Origin: Plazaster borealis
Lineage: Eukaryota > Echinodermata > Asteroidea > Forcipulatida > Labidiasteridae
Length of the DNA stretch: 64,000 bases
NCBI GenBank assembly: GCA_021014325.1
Contig: CM037463.1
Span: 4,521,001-4,585,000 of the forward strand
Direction of reading: 5' to 3'
The position numbers were made by a program, and so were the translations under genes. Shown in pieces: positions 62,701 to 64,000 of this stretch (positions are counted from its first letter, which is position 1; each line of letters begins with the position of its first letter). The notes under the pieces were generated by a model. It did not search any database. It had not been told where the DNA came from and worked only from the letters and a program-made list of their open reading frames with translations.

Positions 62701-63150
62701 ACCTTTGACTTCAATTTTTAGGTTTGTACATACGTGTGATAAGCATGTCTTATCTTGTCTTGTCTTGTCTTGTCTTGTCTGCTAAACGCAAGCGCAAGTT
62801 GTAATTGACTGATGACAACGCTGATGATAACGCCGTATCCGAATTTGCGGCTTCGGCTACAGCTATGGCTGTTGCTAAGGGTGTTGCTATGGACGTCCTA
62901 TACTTCAACGCATGATGACGCAGCGATCCAGCCACAGCCGTAGCTGTAGCCGCCAAAATCAGACACGGCCTAGGCATCCAATAGACATTTTGAAAGTTCT
63001 CAGAATTCTTCTCTCGACATGAAAATTCTTACTTTCGCCGTTCTTGCCAAGTCCATCGCCGAGGATGATGCCTAGGAATTCCTCCTGTGGTAAGAAGTTC
63101 AAAGGGTCATCACCAGTGCCAAGATCTCCTCCTTCCACCTGATGATGAGA
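27647..63150 (-). CDS. KMT2C/KMT2D ortholog: KMT2C/KMT2D (MLL3/MLL4, trr) histone H3K4 methyltransferase, C-terminal 3758 residues, 24 exons
   Basis: Twenty-four exons on the minus strand join without a phase conflict (11277 nt, divisible by three) and end at TGA 27649-27647. Domain order: acidic lead-in; HMG-box-like segment (fragment residues about 207-285); giant Gln/Pro/Met-rich region (337-2828) with conserved islands, LxxLL motifs and a 35-Gln tract; Cys-pair zinc finger; extended PHD finger; FYRN; FYRC; Win motif [12 protein letters not shown] with [10 protein letters not shown] and LTYDY; post-[16 protein letters not shown]. This architecture is specific to the MLL3/4 branch of COMPASS methyltransferases, which mono-methylate H3K4 at enhancers with WDR5, RBBP5, ASH2L and UTX. 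It is a nuclear chromatin enzyme. A single invertebrate ortholog is expected for the vertebrate C/D pair; several blocks read closer to KMT2C. The N-terminal PHD clusters and start codon are beyond base 64000. Confidence 0.95.
27796..28179 (-). mobile_element. tRNA-derived SINE (family 1), near full length
   Basis: Read on the minus strand: GGCGTGTCGTGGCCAAGCGG head, GGGTTCGAGTCCCGGTCGTG (B box), CACTTGTGTCCTTAAAGCAA, and tail GAGCGCTTTGATACGCC... ending in (TTA)n. It sits in the last intron of KMT2. Confidence 0.8.
28694..28869 (+). mobile_element. Palindromic MITE (family A)
   Basis: Starts CAATTTCATAAAGCTC and ends GAGCAGCTCTATGAAATTGG. Internal AAGAATAAGGTTACCGGCC and CTGTGACTGGTATCCTGCT match the family. 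A short SINE-1 head fragment (GACCGGGATTCGAACCCACA) lies just before it at 28650-28670. Confidence 0.75.
29106..29405 (-). CDS. KMT2 exon: SET domain core
   Basis: 300 nt in phase 0, acceptor TTCTTGGTAG, donor GAG|GTAAGA. It begins [20 protein letters not shown] (SAM-binding start of SET) and contains [36 protein letters not shown] (active-site NHSC motif) and [10 protein letters not shown]. Agreement with the MLL3/4 SET is high throughout. Confidence 0.97.
29618..29941. mobile_element. MITE with GGCCAAGTTCGCGCAAGGAC termini
   Basis: Left end GGGCCAAGTTCGCGCAAGG, right end CCTTGCGCGAACTTGGCC. GTTGACCATAG and CTAGTTAACCATTGG continue the inverted pairing. The interior has repeated GTCGACTA words. 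About 320 bp, no coding capacity. Confidence 0.8.
30360..30528 (-). CDS. KMT2 exon: linker between FYRC and SET
   Basis: Acceptor CTCTTTGACAG, donor CAG|GTAGGC. It encodes [14 protein letters not shown], then [20 protein letters not shown] and VYLARSGIQ, the nearly invariant pre-SET helix of MLL3/4. Confidence 0.97.
30880..31022 (+). repeat. Minisatellite, unit about 16 bp, about 9 copies
   Basis: Degenerate GGAACTTGTTGCCC units (GCCCGGAACTTGTTGCCCGG). It is intronic, about 85 bp from the donor of the FYRC exon. Confidence 0.75.
31107..31237 (-). CDS. KMT2 exon: FYRC and Win motif
   Basis: Acceptor TGTTTCAG, donor AG|GTAAGC. It encodes [38 protein letters not shown] and RTHLKR. The GCARTEP segment is the WDR5-interaction (Win) motif of MLL proteins, with its key Arg present. 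Confidence 0.96.
31454..31585. repeat. Dispersed MITE-like repeat (family V)
   Basis: GGGCCAAATTTCTCGG start, GCGCTTACAGGGCCCTGTAA and GCAGAATTCTGCGGGAAGCA inside, CATGAATCTGGGCCCTG end. Termini are inverted. Confidence 0.6.
31640..31895 (+). mobile_element. tRNA-derived SINE (family 1), 5'-truncated
   Basis: Enters the consensus at TTATGCACGTCAAAGAACCC, passes GTTCGCCCCGGTGTTCCTGG and GTCACTGAGTGACGAATTTG, and ends GAGCGCTATATAAAAAGC with (ATT)n. Confidence 0.75.
32005..32141 (-). CDS. KMT2 exon: between FYRN and FYRC
   Basis: Acceptor TTTGTAG, donor TCG|GTCAGT. It encodes [20 protein letters not shown], then [19 protein letters not shown]. The LFP.(Y/F)L.GE(E/D)L(F/Y)GLT block is conserved in MLL3/4. 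Confidence 0.96.
32213..32770. mobile_element. Cluster of three palindromic MITEs (family A), orientations +, -, -
   Basis: Three abutting copies sharing their GAGCTGC(T)TAAGC ends, near 32213-32372, 32372-32535 and 32533-32770. The third has an internal duplication of TTTTGGTAAGCACAATTAAT separated by a T-rich tract. The cluster can pair with itself in several ways. Confidence 0.75.
33147..33309 (-). CDS. KMT2 exon: FYRN domain
   Basis: Acceptor CTAACACCAG, donor AAAG|GTTCGT. It encodes [20 protein letters not shown], then [20 protein letters not shown]. This is the FYRN core (P.G(Y/F)...R.YWS) preceding FYRC as in all trithorax-type MLL proteins. Confidence 0.96.
33340..33590 (-). mobile_element. 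tRNA-derived SINE (family 2), with intact tRNA-like head
   Basis: On the minus strand: TTGATAGCTCAGTTGGTAGA (A box) and GGTCGCAGGTTCAAGTCTCG (B box), then TTTACCCAGTCAGTTTCCCT and a GTTTACTTG tail. The head is very close to a real tRNA sequence, but it continues straight into the SINE body. Confidence 0.75.
34070..34256 (+). mobile_element. Palindromic MITE (family A), well preserved
   Basis: Starts CCCAGTTTCATAGAGCTGCT, contains AACAAAATTATGCTTACCAG and ATCTGTGACTGGTATCCTGC, and ends TAAAGCAGCTCTATGAAAAA. Confidence 0.85.
34277..34397 (-). CDS. KMT2 exon: between ePHD and FYRN
   Basis: Acceptor CATTATAG, donor CCA|GTAAGT. It encodes [20 protein letters not shown] and [20 protein letters not shown]. 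It matches the FRVGSL.FH.IGQLLP.QM.AFHS block of MLL3/4. Its donor lies 20 bp from a family-A MITE. Confidence 0.96.
34945..35224. mobile_element. piggyBac-type MITE (family R), intact TTAA duplication
   Basis: Left end CTCTTTAGGGACCGTTA, right end CGCTATGGTCTCTAAAGGG, TTAA at 34941-34944 and 35225-35228. It is in reverse orientation to 19011-19319. It sits in an intron 63 bp from the next exon. Confidence 0.85.
35288..35403 (-). CDS. KMT2 exon: end of ePHD and following helix
   Basis: Acceptor CCCTTCAG, donor AG|GTATGG. It encodes [20 protein letters not shown], then [18 protein letters not shown]. It carries the last Cys/His pair of the extended PHD finger (C-P-x-H). Confidence 0.96.
35996..36170. 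mobile_element. Palindromic MITE (family Q)
   Basis: Outer arms TTCACAAATCACTAAAGGTC and GCCTTTAGGTCTTTTGTGAA. Inner arms AGTGGCTATGGCTAG and CCATAGCCAAACTCACT. CCGAACACGGCC links it to 7118-7254 and 62832-62970. Confidence 0.65.
36235..36478 (-). CDS. KMT2 exon: extended PHD finger core
   Basis: Acceptor CACTCACAG, donor AAG|GTTAGT. It encodes [40 protein letters not shown] and [20 protein letters not shown], then [18 protein letters not shown]. All Cys/His zinc ligands of the MLL3/4 C-terminal ePHD are present in order. Confidence 0.97.
36536..36720 (+). mobile_element. Palindromic MITE (family A), abutting a SINE
   Basis: TTTCATAGAGCTGCTTAAGC at the left, GCTTAAGCAGCTCTATGAAA at the right: a perfect 20-bp terminal pair. 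A family-1 SINE begins within a few bases of its right end. Confidence 0.88.
36724..37037 (+). mobile_element. tRNA-derived SINE (family 1), variant body
   Basis: GGTGTGGGTTCAAATCCAAG (B box), GACACTTAACTATAATTGCT, then a body that differs from the main subfamily (CAGGGGTACCTGTGTGAGGG, TTGTGCCGAGCCGTGTAAGA) and a (TTA/TCA)n tail. Confidence 0.65.
37303..37412 (-). CDS. KMT2 exon: start of ePHD
   Basis: Acceptor CTCTCTCTAG, donor AG|GTAAAA. It encodes [20 protein letters not shown] and [16 protein letters not shown]. The first zinc pair (CxxC) and GDG.TDG.AR precede LLNVDVD in the next exon. Confidence 0.96.
37910..38088. mobile_element. Near-complete hairpin MITE, about 180 bp
   Basis: Left arm GGGAATAAAAGAGTAGTGAG, then TCTTAAAGGACCGTTTAAAA and GATAAAGGACC. 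Right arm GGTCCTTTATCACAAAGCCA, then TTTTAAACGGCCGTCTTAAG and CTCTTTTATTTCCC. The loop is about 13 bp (TCGTCTTCGACTC). The outer 15-20 bp pair well. No coding capacity. Confidence 0.85.
38431..38535 (-). CDS. KMT2 exon: conserved basic segment before ePHD
   Basis: 105 nt in phase 0, acceptor CTCAACAG, donor GAG|GTATGT. It encodes [20 protein letters not shown], then [15 protein letters not shown]. It matches the KKW..(M/L)(R/K)WKKW(S/T).....PP.E.(D/E)I(D/E)E block of KMT2C. Confidence 0.95.
38640..38757 (-). mobile_element. tRNA-derived SINE (family 3)
   Basis: Minus strand: CGGTGGTCTAGTGGTAAGAC (A box) and GGTTGTGGGTTCGAATTCCA (B box), then a short body. The head resembles a tRNA but lacks the acceptor stem and continues into the repeat body. 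Confidence 0.6.
39013..39566 (-). CDS. KMT2 exon: Cys-pair zinc-finger-like segment and Ser/Pro/Thr-rich linker
   Basis: 554 nt, acceptor CTCAAAACAG, donor [27 protein letters not shown] and [13 protein letters not shown] give a CxxC...CxxxC pair that is conserved in MLL3/4 (recalled CCHCKVVILGSGVRK). A Ser/Thr/Pro-rich linker and [20 protein letters not shown] follow. Confidence 0.94.
39926..40424 (+). mobile_element. tRNA-derived SINE (family 1) with inserted hairpin-half element
   Basis: Head CATGGCCGAGCCATCTAGTG, GTGTGGGTTCGAATCCCGG, then the CTTGTGTCCTTCAGCAAGTT body. At 40162-40260 it contains GACGAGCAGAGTATACTGTT and GAGATTTACACATGGTTGT, which match 11626-11735. It ends TTTCATTACCGAAACTTAAT and (AAT)n. 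Confidence 0.65.
41005..41235 (-). CDS. KMT2 exon
   Basis: 231 nt, acceptor TATTACAG, donor CTG|GTGAGC. It encodes [18 protein letters not shown], then [20 protein letters not shown] and [19 protein letters not shown]. The (V/I)(T/A)LKLT..A.ENM.SVV..L..LL.V..P.SY block corresponds to a conserved globular stretch of vertebrate KMT2C (recalled ITLHPTAAENISSVVAAFSD). Confidence 0.93.
41333..41621. mobile_element. piggyBac-type MITE (family R), intact TTAA duplication
   Basis: Left end CCCTTCAGGGACCACAG, right end AATGGTCTCTAAAGGG, TTAA at 41329-41332 and 41622-41625. Interior matches 19011-19319 (CGGCTTGTACCAAAATGCCC). Confidence 0.87.
41868..42188 (-). CDS. KMT2 exon: acidic SSSPE segment
   Basis: 321 nt, acceptor ATATTCAG, donor AAAG|GTATCC. 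It encodes [40 protein letters not shown] and [25 protein letters not shown] followed by (T)PD..VPSSSPE is a linear motif also seen in vertebrate KMT2C. Confidence 0.93.
42324..42515 (+). mobile_element. Palindromic MITE (family A), divergent subfamily
   Basis: Starts GGGGCCAATTTCATAAAGCA and ends CTTTATGAAATTGGGCCC. Interior AATAGGTTACCAGCCAAAAT, GTGACTGGTACCCCACTTAT. It is closer to 63278-63441 and 27003-27193 than to the main subfamily. Confidence 0.78.
42634..43060 (-). mobile_element. tRNA-derived SINE (family 1), near full length
   Basis: On the minus strand: GGCGTGTCGTGGCCGAGCGA, GTGTGGGTTTGAATCCCAG, CACTTGTGTCCTTAAGCAAG, CTTATCGAAAAGAGAAGGGG, GAGCGTCACTGAGTGACGGA, ending TATATAAGAAGCCAC and (TTA)n. 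It is a good reference copy for the family. Confidence 0.82.
43258..43397 (+). mobile_element. Retroelement 3' tail ending in (TTGAA)n
   Basis: GGAACGTGCCTCCACATTTA, then GCGGAAATAAACATTGCTTT and GAATTGAATTGAATT. Same tail style as 14150-14252. Confidence 0.5.
43398..43899. other. Intronic sequence, nothing recognised
   Basis: AT-rich, between a retroelement tail and the donor of the 3.9-kb exon. I see no repeat and no exon. Confidence 0.45.
43900..47823 (-). CDS. KMT2 giant exon 2: Gln/Pro/Met-rich with coiled coils and LxxLL
   Basis: 3924 nt, one open frame, acceptor ATCCAG, donor CCAG|GTATGT. Conserved islands in order: a poly-Gln run (RKQQQQ), a helical segment ([54 protein letters not shown]) matching the ALSA(R/K)QR..KK block of KMT2[21 protein letters not shown] and [15 protein letters not shown] coiled coil; basic [14 protein letters not shown], a likely nuclear signal; LLLKQLLQ with an LxxLL motif; a Lys/Glu-rich helix ([20 protein letters not shown]); and [14 protein letters not shown]. 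Between them lie [10 protein letters not shown] and [12 protein letters not shown] Met/Pro repeats (about 46470-46620 and 45640-46180). Confidence 0.94.
48104..48290. repeat. Dispersed element, second copy of 3140-3316
   Basis: GGAATGCTCCATTGGAACGA, TTCGGCACAATGTCGCGGTC, CAGAACGTTCT and CAGGAACGTTCTTTCG occur in the same order as in the upstream copy. Confidence 0.55.
48427..48645. mobile_element. MITE-like inverted repeat with AACGTTGTATCTC words
   Basis: Left: GTCGTCGCATCAGTGCAAAA, then ACGTTGTATCTCG. Right: GGAGATACAATGTTTTTGCA, then ATGACACGACGATAT, its inverse. AAAAACGTTGTATCTCG occurs twice more inside. Confidence 0.65.
48968..52519 (-). CDS. KMT2 giant exon 1: low-complexity region with poly-Gln and GPxTPx repeats
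   Basis: 3552 nt in one open frame, acceptor TTTTTTTCAG, donor AAAG|GTGAGC. In order: 13 GPxTPx hexapeptides (52093-52373); [20 protein letters not shown] with Lxx[26 protein letters not shown]; a 35-Gln tract (51033-51137); [20 protein letters not shown] matching the acidic GEFDIIAYTDPELD island of KMT2C; a long Ser/Pro/Gln-rich disordered stretch; [12 protein letters not shown], a SUMO-type KxE site; and [19 protein letters not shown] with LxxLL. The islands match vertebrate MLL3/4 in order, while the spacers do not. Confidence 0.94.
51033..51137 (-). repeat. Coding poly-glutamine tract, 35 Gln, mixed CAG/CAA
   Basis: 35 uninterrupted Gln codons, 18 CAG and 17 CAA, with no pure CAG run longer than three. 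The CAA interruptions should limit replication slippage. The tract is bounded by SAM on one side and RSFPQN on the other. Confidence 0.95.
52093..52373 (-). repeat. Coding hexapeptide array G-P-x-T-P-x, 13 copies
   Basis: The protein reads [18 protein letters not shown] and so on, with 13 G-(P/L)-x-T-P-x units broken by two short spacers. Each unit has a Thr-Pro, a potential proline-directed phosphorylation site. Codons differ between units (GGG/GGC/GGT/GGA; ACA/ACT/ACG/ACC), so the array is not a recent expansion. Confidence 0.9.
52520..53411. other. Intron with a divergent family-S-like MITE at about 53150-53340
   Basis: 52520-53149 shows no recognised feature. At 53150-53340 the minus strand reads TGAAATAACAAACCTGTGAA and GTACATGTTTTGTGTGATAA, resembling the family-S core, with an ATTAAAGGCAATGTGTTTAC end. 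Confidence 0.45.
53412..53577 (-). CDS. KMT2 exon after the HMG-like segment
   Basis: 166 nt, acceptor TCATTTAAAG, donor AAAG|GTAAGC. It encodes [18 protein letters not shown] and a Gly/Ser/Gln linker ending [10 protein letters not shown]. Basic at the start, low complexity after. Confidence 0.88.
53668..53860 (-). mobile_element. Palindromic MITE (family A)
   Basis: Internal words appear inverted (AAAAATGAGCAGGATACCAG, TTTTGGCTGGTAACCTATTC). Ends CTCATAGAGCTGC and CAGCTCTATGA. Confidence 0.8.
54228..54540 (+). mobile_element. tRNA-derived SINE (family 1), 3'-truncated
   Basis: Head GGCGTGTCATGGCCGAGCGT, GTGTGGGTTTAAGTCCCGGT, then TTGTGTCCCTAAACAAGACC. The 3' tail is missing or eroded. Confidence 0.7.
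54955..55124. mobile_element. MITE with AAGCCTGGTTCATACTT termini
   Basis: Left AAGCCTGGTTCATACTTCAT, right AAAGTATGAACCGGGCTT, with GCAAATGCGGAGCGAATT and CGAATTCCCAACAAACAATT inside. About 170 bp. Confidence 0.75.
55757..56053. mobile_element. piggyBac-type MITE (family R), eroded right end
   Basis: Starts ACCTTTAGAGACAATAGCGG after TTAA (55753-55756) and keeps GCTTGTACCAAAATGCCCAT. It ends AATGAATGGTCTGTACTGG, where the right TTAA is lost. Confidence 0.7.
56054..56758. other. Intronic sequence, nothing firm
   Basis: GTCGGGAACACGTCGCAG at 56386-56403 and TGTTCCCGACAGTCAGTCGC at 56519-56538 form a loose inverted pair that might be an old MITE. No exon is seen. Confidence 0.35.
56759..56809 (-). 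CDS. KMT2 micro-exon, 17 codons: part of HMG-like segment
   Basis: 51 nt, phase 0 on both sides, acceptor TATTACAG, donor AAG|GTAGGT. It encodes [17 protein letters not shown], matching the QKAR(D/E)NRA..R...(V/A)Q helix of KMT2C/D. Confidence 0.92.
56810..58440. other. 1.6-kb intron, mostly unremarkable
   Basis: Contains (GTTT)n near 57164-57179, a SINE-3 head at 57366-57445 and (CGAT)n at 57767-57784. I found no further exon. Confidence 0.4.
57366..57445 (-). mobile_element. tRNA-derived SINE head (family 3)
   Basis: Minus strand: ACCGTGGTCAAGTAGTTAGA and AAGGTTGTGGGTTTGAATCC. It is aligned by its A and B boxes with 38640-38757. Confidence 0.5.
58441..58514 (-). CDS. KMT2 exon: HMG-box-like core
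   Basis: 74 nt, acceptor CCCCAATCAG, donor TTG|GTGAGT. It encodes [20 protein letters not shown] and QPYL. It matches W..R.KQI.KLWR(K/R)......(R/Q).PY(L/V), the HMG-box-like stretch of KMT2C/D. Confidence 0.95.
58576..58812. mobile_element. Two family-2 SINE copies head to head
   Basis: 58576-58720 is a minus-strand copy (tail TTACCCAGTCAGTTTCCCTT at its 3' side). 58725-58812 is a plus-strand head (GGGGCTAGATAGCTCAGTTG, GCAGGTTGCAGGTTCAAAAC) running into AATTTTTCACCCAAAAATGT. Confidence 0.65.
58997..59116. repeat. Dispersed MITE-like repeat (family V)
   Basis: GGGCCCAATTTCTTGCTGCT at the left, AAGCAGAGCCATGAAATTGG at the right. AGCGCAGAATTCTGCGGTAA is shared with 31454-31585. Confidence 0.6.
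59208..59413. mobile_element. MITE with GGGCC(T/A)TGTCACA termini
   Basis: Left GGGCCTTGTCACACAAGGCA, right TGCCTTTTGTGACATGGCCC. AACTTGGAGGCAACC and GGTTGCTTGGAAATT pair inside. About 205 bp. Confidence 0.78.
59497..59696 (-). CDS. KMT2 exon: segment leading into HMG-like box
   Basis: 200 nt, acceptor TTTGAACAG, donor CAG|GTACGA. It encodes [20 protein letters not shown] and [19 protein letters not shown], matching KWEK(D/E)E.LG..AT..PVLY(A/T)NINFP(D/N)LK.E(Y/F)PDW of KMT2C. Confidence 0.95.
59779..60130 (+). mobile_element. tRNA-derived SINE (family 1)
   Basis: Head GGCGTGTTGTGGCCGAGTGG, GTGTGGGTTTGAGTCTCAGT, TGCGTTCTTAAGCAAGACAC, AAAGCCGCGGGTCCCGAGTG. The tail is lost. Confidence 0.72.
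60131..60844. other. Intronic sequence, nothing recognised
   Basis: No exon with splice consensus in phase, and no clear repeat family. Confidence 0.4.
60845..60998 (-). CDS. KMT2 exon: low-complexity, Met/His/Pro-rich
   Basis: 154 nt, acceptor GGTTCCTCAG, donor AAG|GTACTG. It encodes [18 protein letters not shown], then [20 protein letters not shown]. It was placed by phase and splice sites; similarity to vertebrates is weak. Confidence 0.85.
61056..61247 (+). mobile_element. Palindromic MITE (family A), well preserved
   Basis: CCCAATTTCATAGAGCTGCT at the left, GCAGCTGTATGAAATTGGGC at the right. Interior AAAATTATGCTTACCAGAAT and GTCTGTGACTGGTATCCTGC. Confidence 0.87.
61581..61694 (-). CDS. 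KMT2 exon: acidic EEDLFSG-like segment
   Basis: 114 nt, acceptor CTGTTGCAG, donor GCAG|GTCAGT. It encodes [20 protein letters not shown], then [17 protein letters not shown]. Confidence 0.87.
61841..61972 (-). CDS. KMT2 exon: acidic segment
   Basis: 132 nt, acceptor GGTGCCAG, donor ATG|GTAAGC. It encodes [20 protein letters not shown], then [18 protein letters not shown]. Phase agrees with both neighbours. Confidence 0.87.
61973..62748. other. Intronic sequence, nothing recognised
   Basis: AT-rich with scattered short palindromes. No exon or clear element. Confidence 0.4.
62749..62970. mobile_element. (TCTTG)n microsatellite and palindromic MITE (family Q)
   Basis: 62749-62781 is TCTTATCTTGTCTTGTCTTG-type repeat. 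The MITE at 62832-62970 starts GCCGTATCCGAATTTGCGGC and ends GCCGCCAAAATCAGACACGG. GAAGTATAGGACGTCC (inverted) is shared with 7118-7254. Confidence 0.75.
63033..63150 (-). CDS. KMT2 exon, first in window
   Basis: 118 nt, acceptor CTCTTCAG, donor AAA|GTAAGA. It encodes [20 protein letters not shown], then [19 protein letters not shown], resembling the FLP..EFLGI segment upstream of the HMG-like box. The phase is 0 at its 5' side. The preceding exon is outside the window or unrecognised between 63151 and 64000. Confidence 0.85.
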
Positions 63151-63188
63151 CTGAAGAGAACATTAAATCAACTGTTAATTAGGTATGC

Positions 63189-63441
63189 TTAACTATTTTG
63201 AAAAAATCATAGCAGCCGTGAACGGCTTGTACCAAACTGCCCATAGCAACCACAAACAGCCGCAAGATTTGACCACCTTCTCATAAAGCCTGTCAGCACA
63301 CAAACTTGTAAGCAGAAACAGGTTACCAGCCAAAATTCCCTAAAGTTTACATTGTTGCGACTGGTGCCCCACTAATATTTTGTTGATCAAAGAAATTTGC
63401 TAAGCAAGATTTTTTGCTTAACACCTTTTTGAAATTGGGCC
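63189..63441. mobile_element. piggyBac-type MITE fragment followed by family-A MITE
   Basis: 63189-63277 holds TTAA and the left part of family R (GCAGCCGTGAACGGCTTGTA, CCATAGCAACCACAAACAGC). 63278-63441 is a divergent family-A copy (CTCATAAAGCCTGTCAGCAC to TTTTTGAAATTGGGCCCTG), which has replaced the right part. Confidence 0.65.
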
Positions 63442-64000
63442 CTGCCAACATTGAAAAATCAGAAATAGGAACACCTTATAAGTCGTAGCCTACAAGAAAG
63501 TAAGCAAAGCGGCAGTGCAAGAAAAGTACACACAGGGTCATTTGCTCCACCTCTTGCAATCCACAAGTCGCACTGAGAGACCTTACAAAAAGCAAAGTTA
63601 TCACCCTTTCTTGATCTCGTTACACATAGAAATTGTTGCATGCAGTCCTCGCAAAATTTCTGTAACCGTTGTTTTGGAGGTTTTGTTTTGCCCATCTTCT
63701 TGAAACAAATCATATAACACTTGCACCTCAGAAGAGAAATTCTCTATCGCACATCATTCATATTTTTGTTACAAAATGGTGGCGCAAGCTGAAGTAAATA
63801 ATGACCTCTTTTGTTAATTTTTTTCAAACTTTCGGTGAAATAGGTTTTTTTTTTGTTTTTTCTTCTTTTTTTCCCTCCTCATTTTCACAAATAATTTTGT
63901 TCAGATTTTTAGCAATGTTTAAAAAATGAAAAATTGGGACGATTCCGATTAAATCAGAACAATTAGCAACTCAACCCTAACCCCCCCCCCCCAAAAAGTT
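63442..64000. other. End of window, no exon identified
   Basis: Includes T-rich stretches and a C13 run at 63979-63991. I looked for the next upstream KMT2 exon and saw none with clear similarity. Confidence 0.4.

Noticed and set aside
62832..62970. Short CG-containing palindrome considered as a regulatory island
   Set aside because: It matches the family-Q MITE at 7118-7254, including its inverted ends.
1..64000. Bacterial-style features (operons, ribosome binding sites, prophage, defence systems)
   Set aside because: Both genes are spliced animal genes. There is no compact gene packing or Shine-Dalgarno context.

Overview
This is a eukaryotic, intron-rich window. It carries two protein-coding genes arranged tail to tail, embedded in many short non-autonomous transposons, tRNA-derived SINEs and minisatellites. 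Both genes have animal-type GT-AG introns, and a short vertebrate-type telomere array (TTAGGG) is present. The genes and the SINE/MITE landscape suit a marine invertebrate deuterostome, most likely an echinoderm. The species cannot be fixed from the sequence alone.

Region 1-6948 is upstream and non-coding. It holds degenerate MITEs, a LINE 3' tail, an interstitial telomeric repeat (4972-5052), a 50-bp minisatellite and nested SINEs.

Region 6949-21466 (+ strand) is an SV2/SVOP-type major facilitator transporter. Eleven exons join in frame into 499 residues ending at a stop codon. The first exon, with the start codon, was not found. Its introns hold MITEs, hairpins and two 22-bp minisatellites lying against splice sites.

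Region 21467-27646 lies between the two convergent genes. It has a 68-bp minisatellite, a likely poly(A) signal for the transporter, a 1.1-kb array of about 22 units of roughly 54 bp, a possible poly(A) signal for the other gene, and an AT-rich stretch that may be a long 3' UTR.

Region 27647-63150 (- strand) is the C-terminal 3758 residues of a KMT2C/KMT2D (MLL3/MLL4, Drosophila trr) histone H3K4 methyltransferase. It comprises 24 exons whose phases all agree. From the 5' side they encode a split HMG-box-like segment, two giant Gln/Pro/Met-rich exons (3552 and 3924 nt), a Cys-pair zinc finger, an extended PHD finger, FYRN, FYRC, a WDR5-binding Win motif, SET and post-SET. The N-terminal PHD clusters would lie beyond base 64000.

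The two genes have no obvious functional link: one is a vesicle/plasma-membrane transporter and the other a nuclear enhancer methyltransferase. No rRNA, functional tRNA, CRISPR, bacterial or viral gene was found. All exon boundaries were read by eye from splice consensus, reading-frame continuity and recalled family similarity. No alignment was run.
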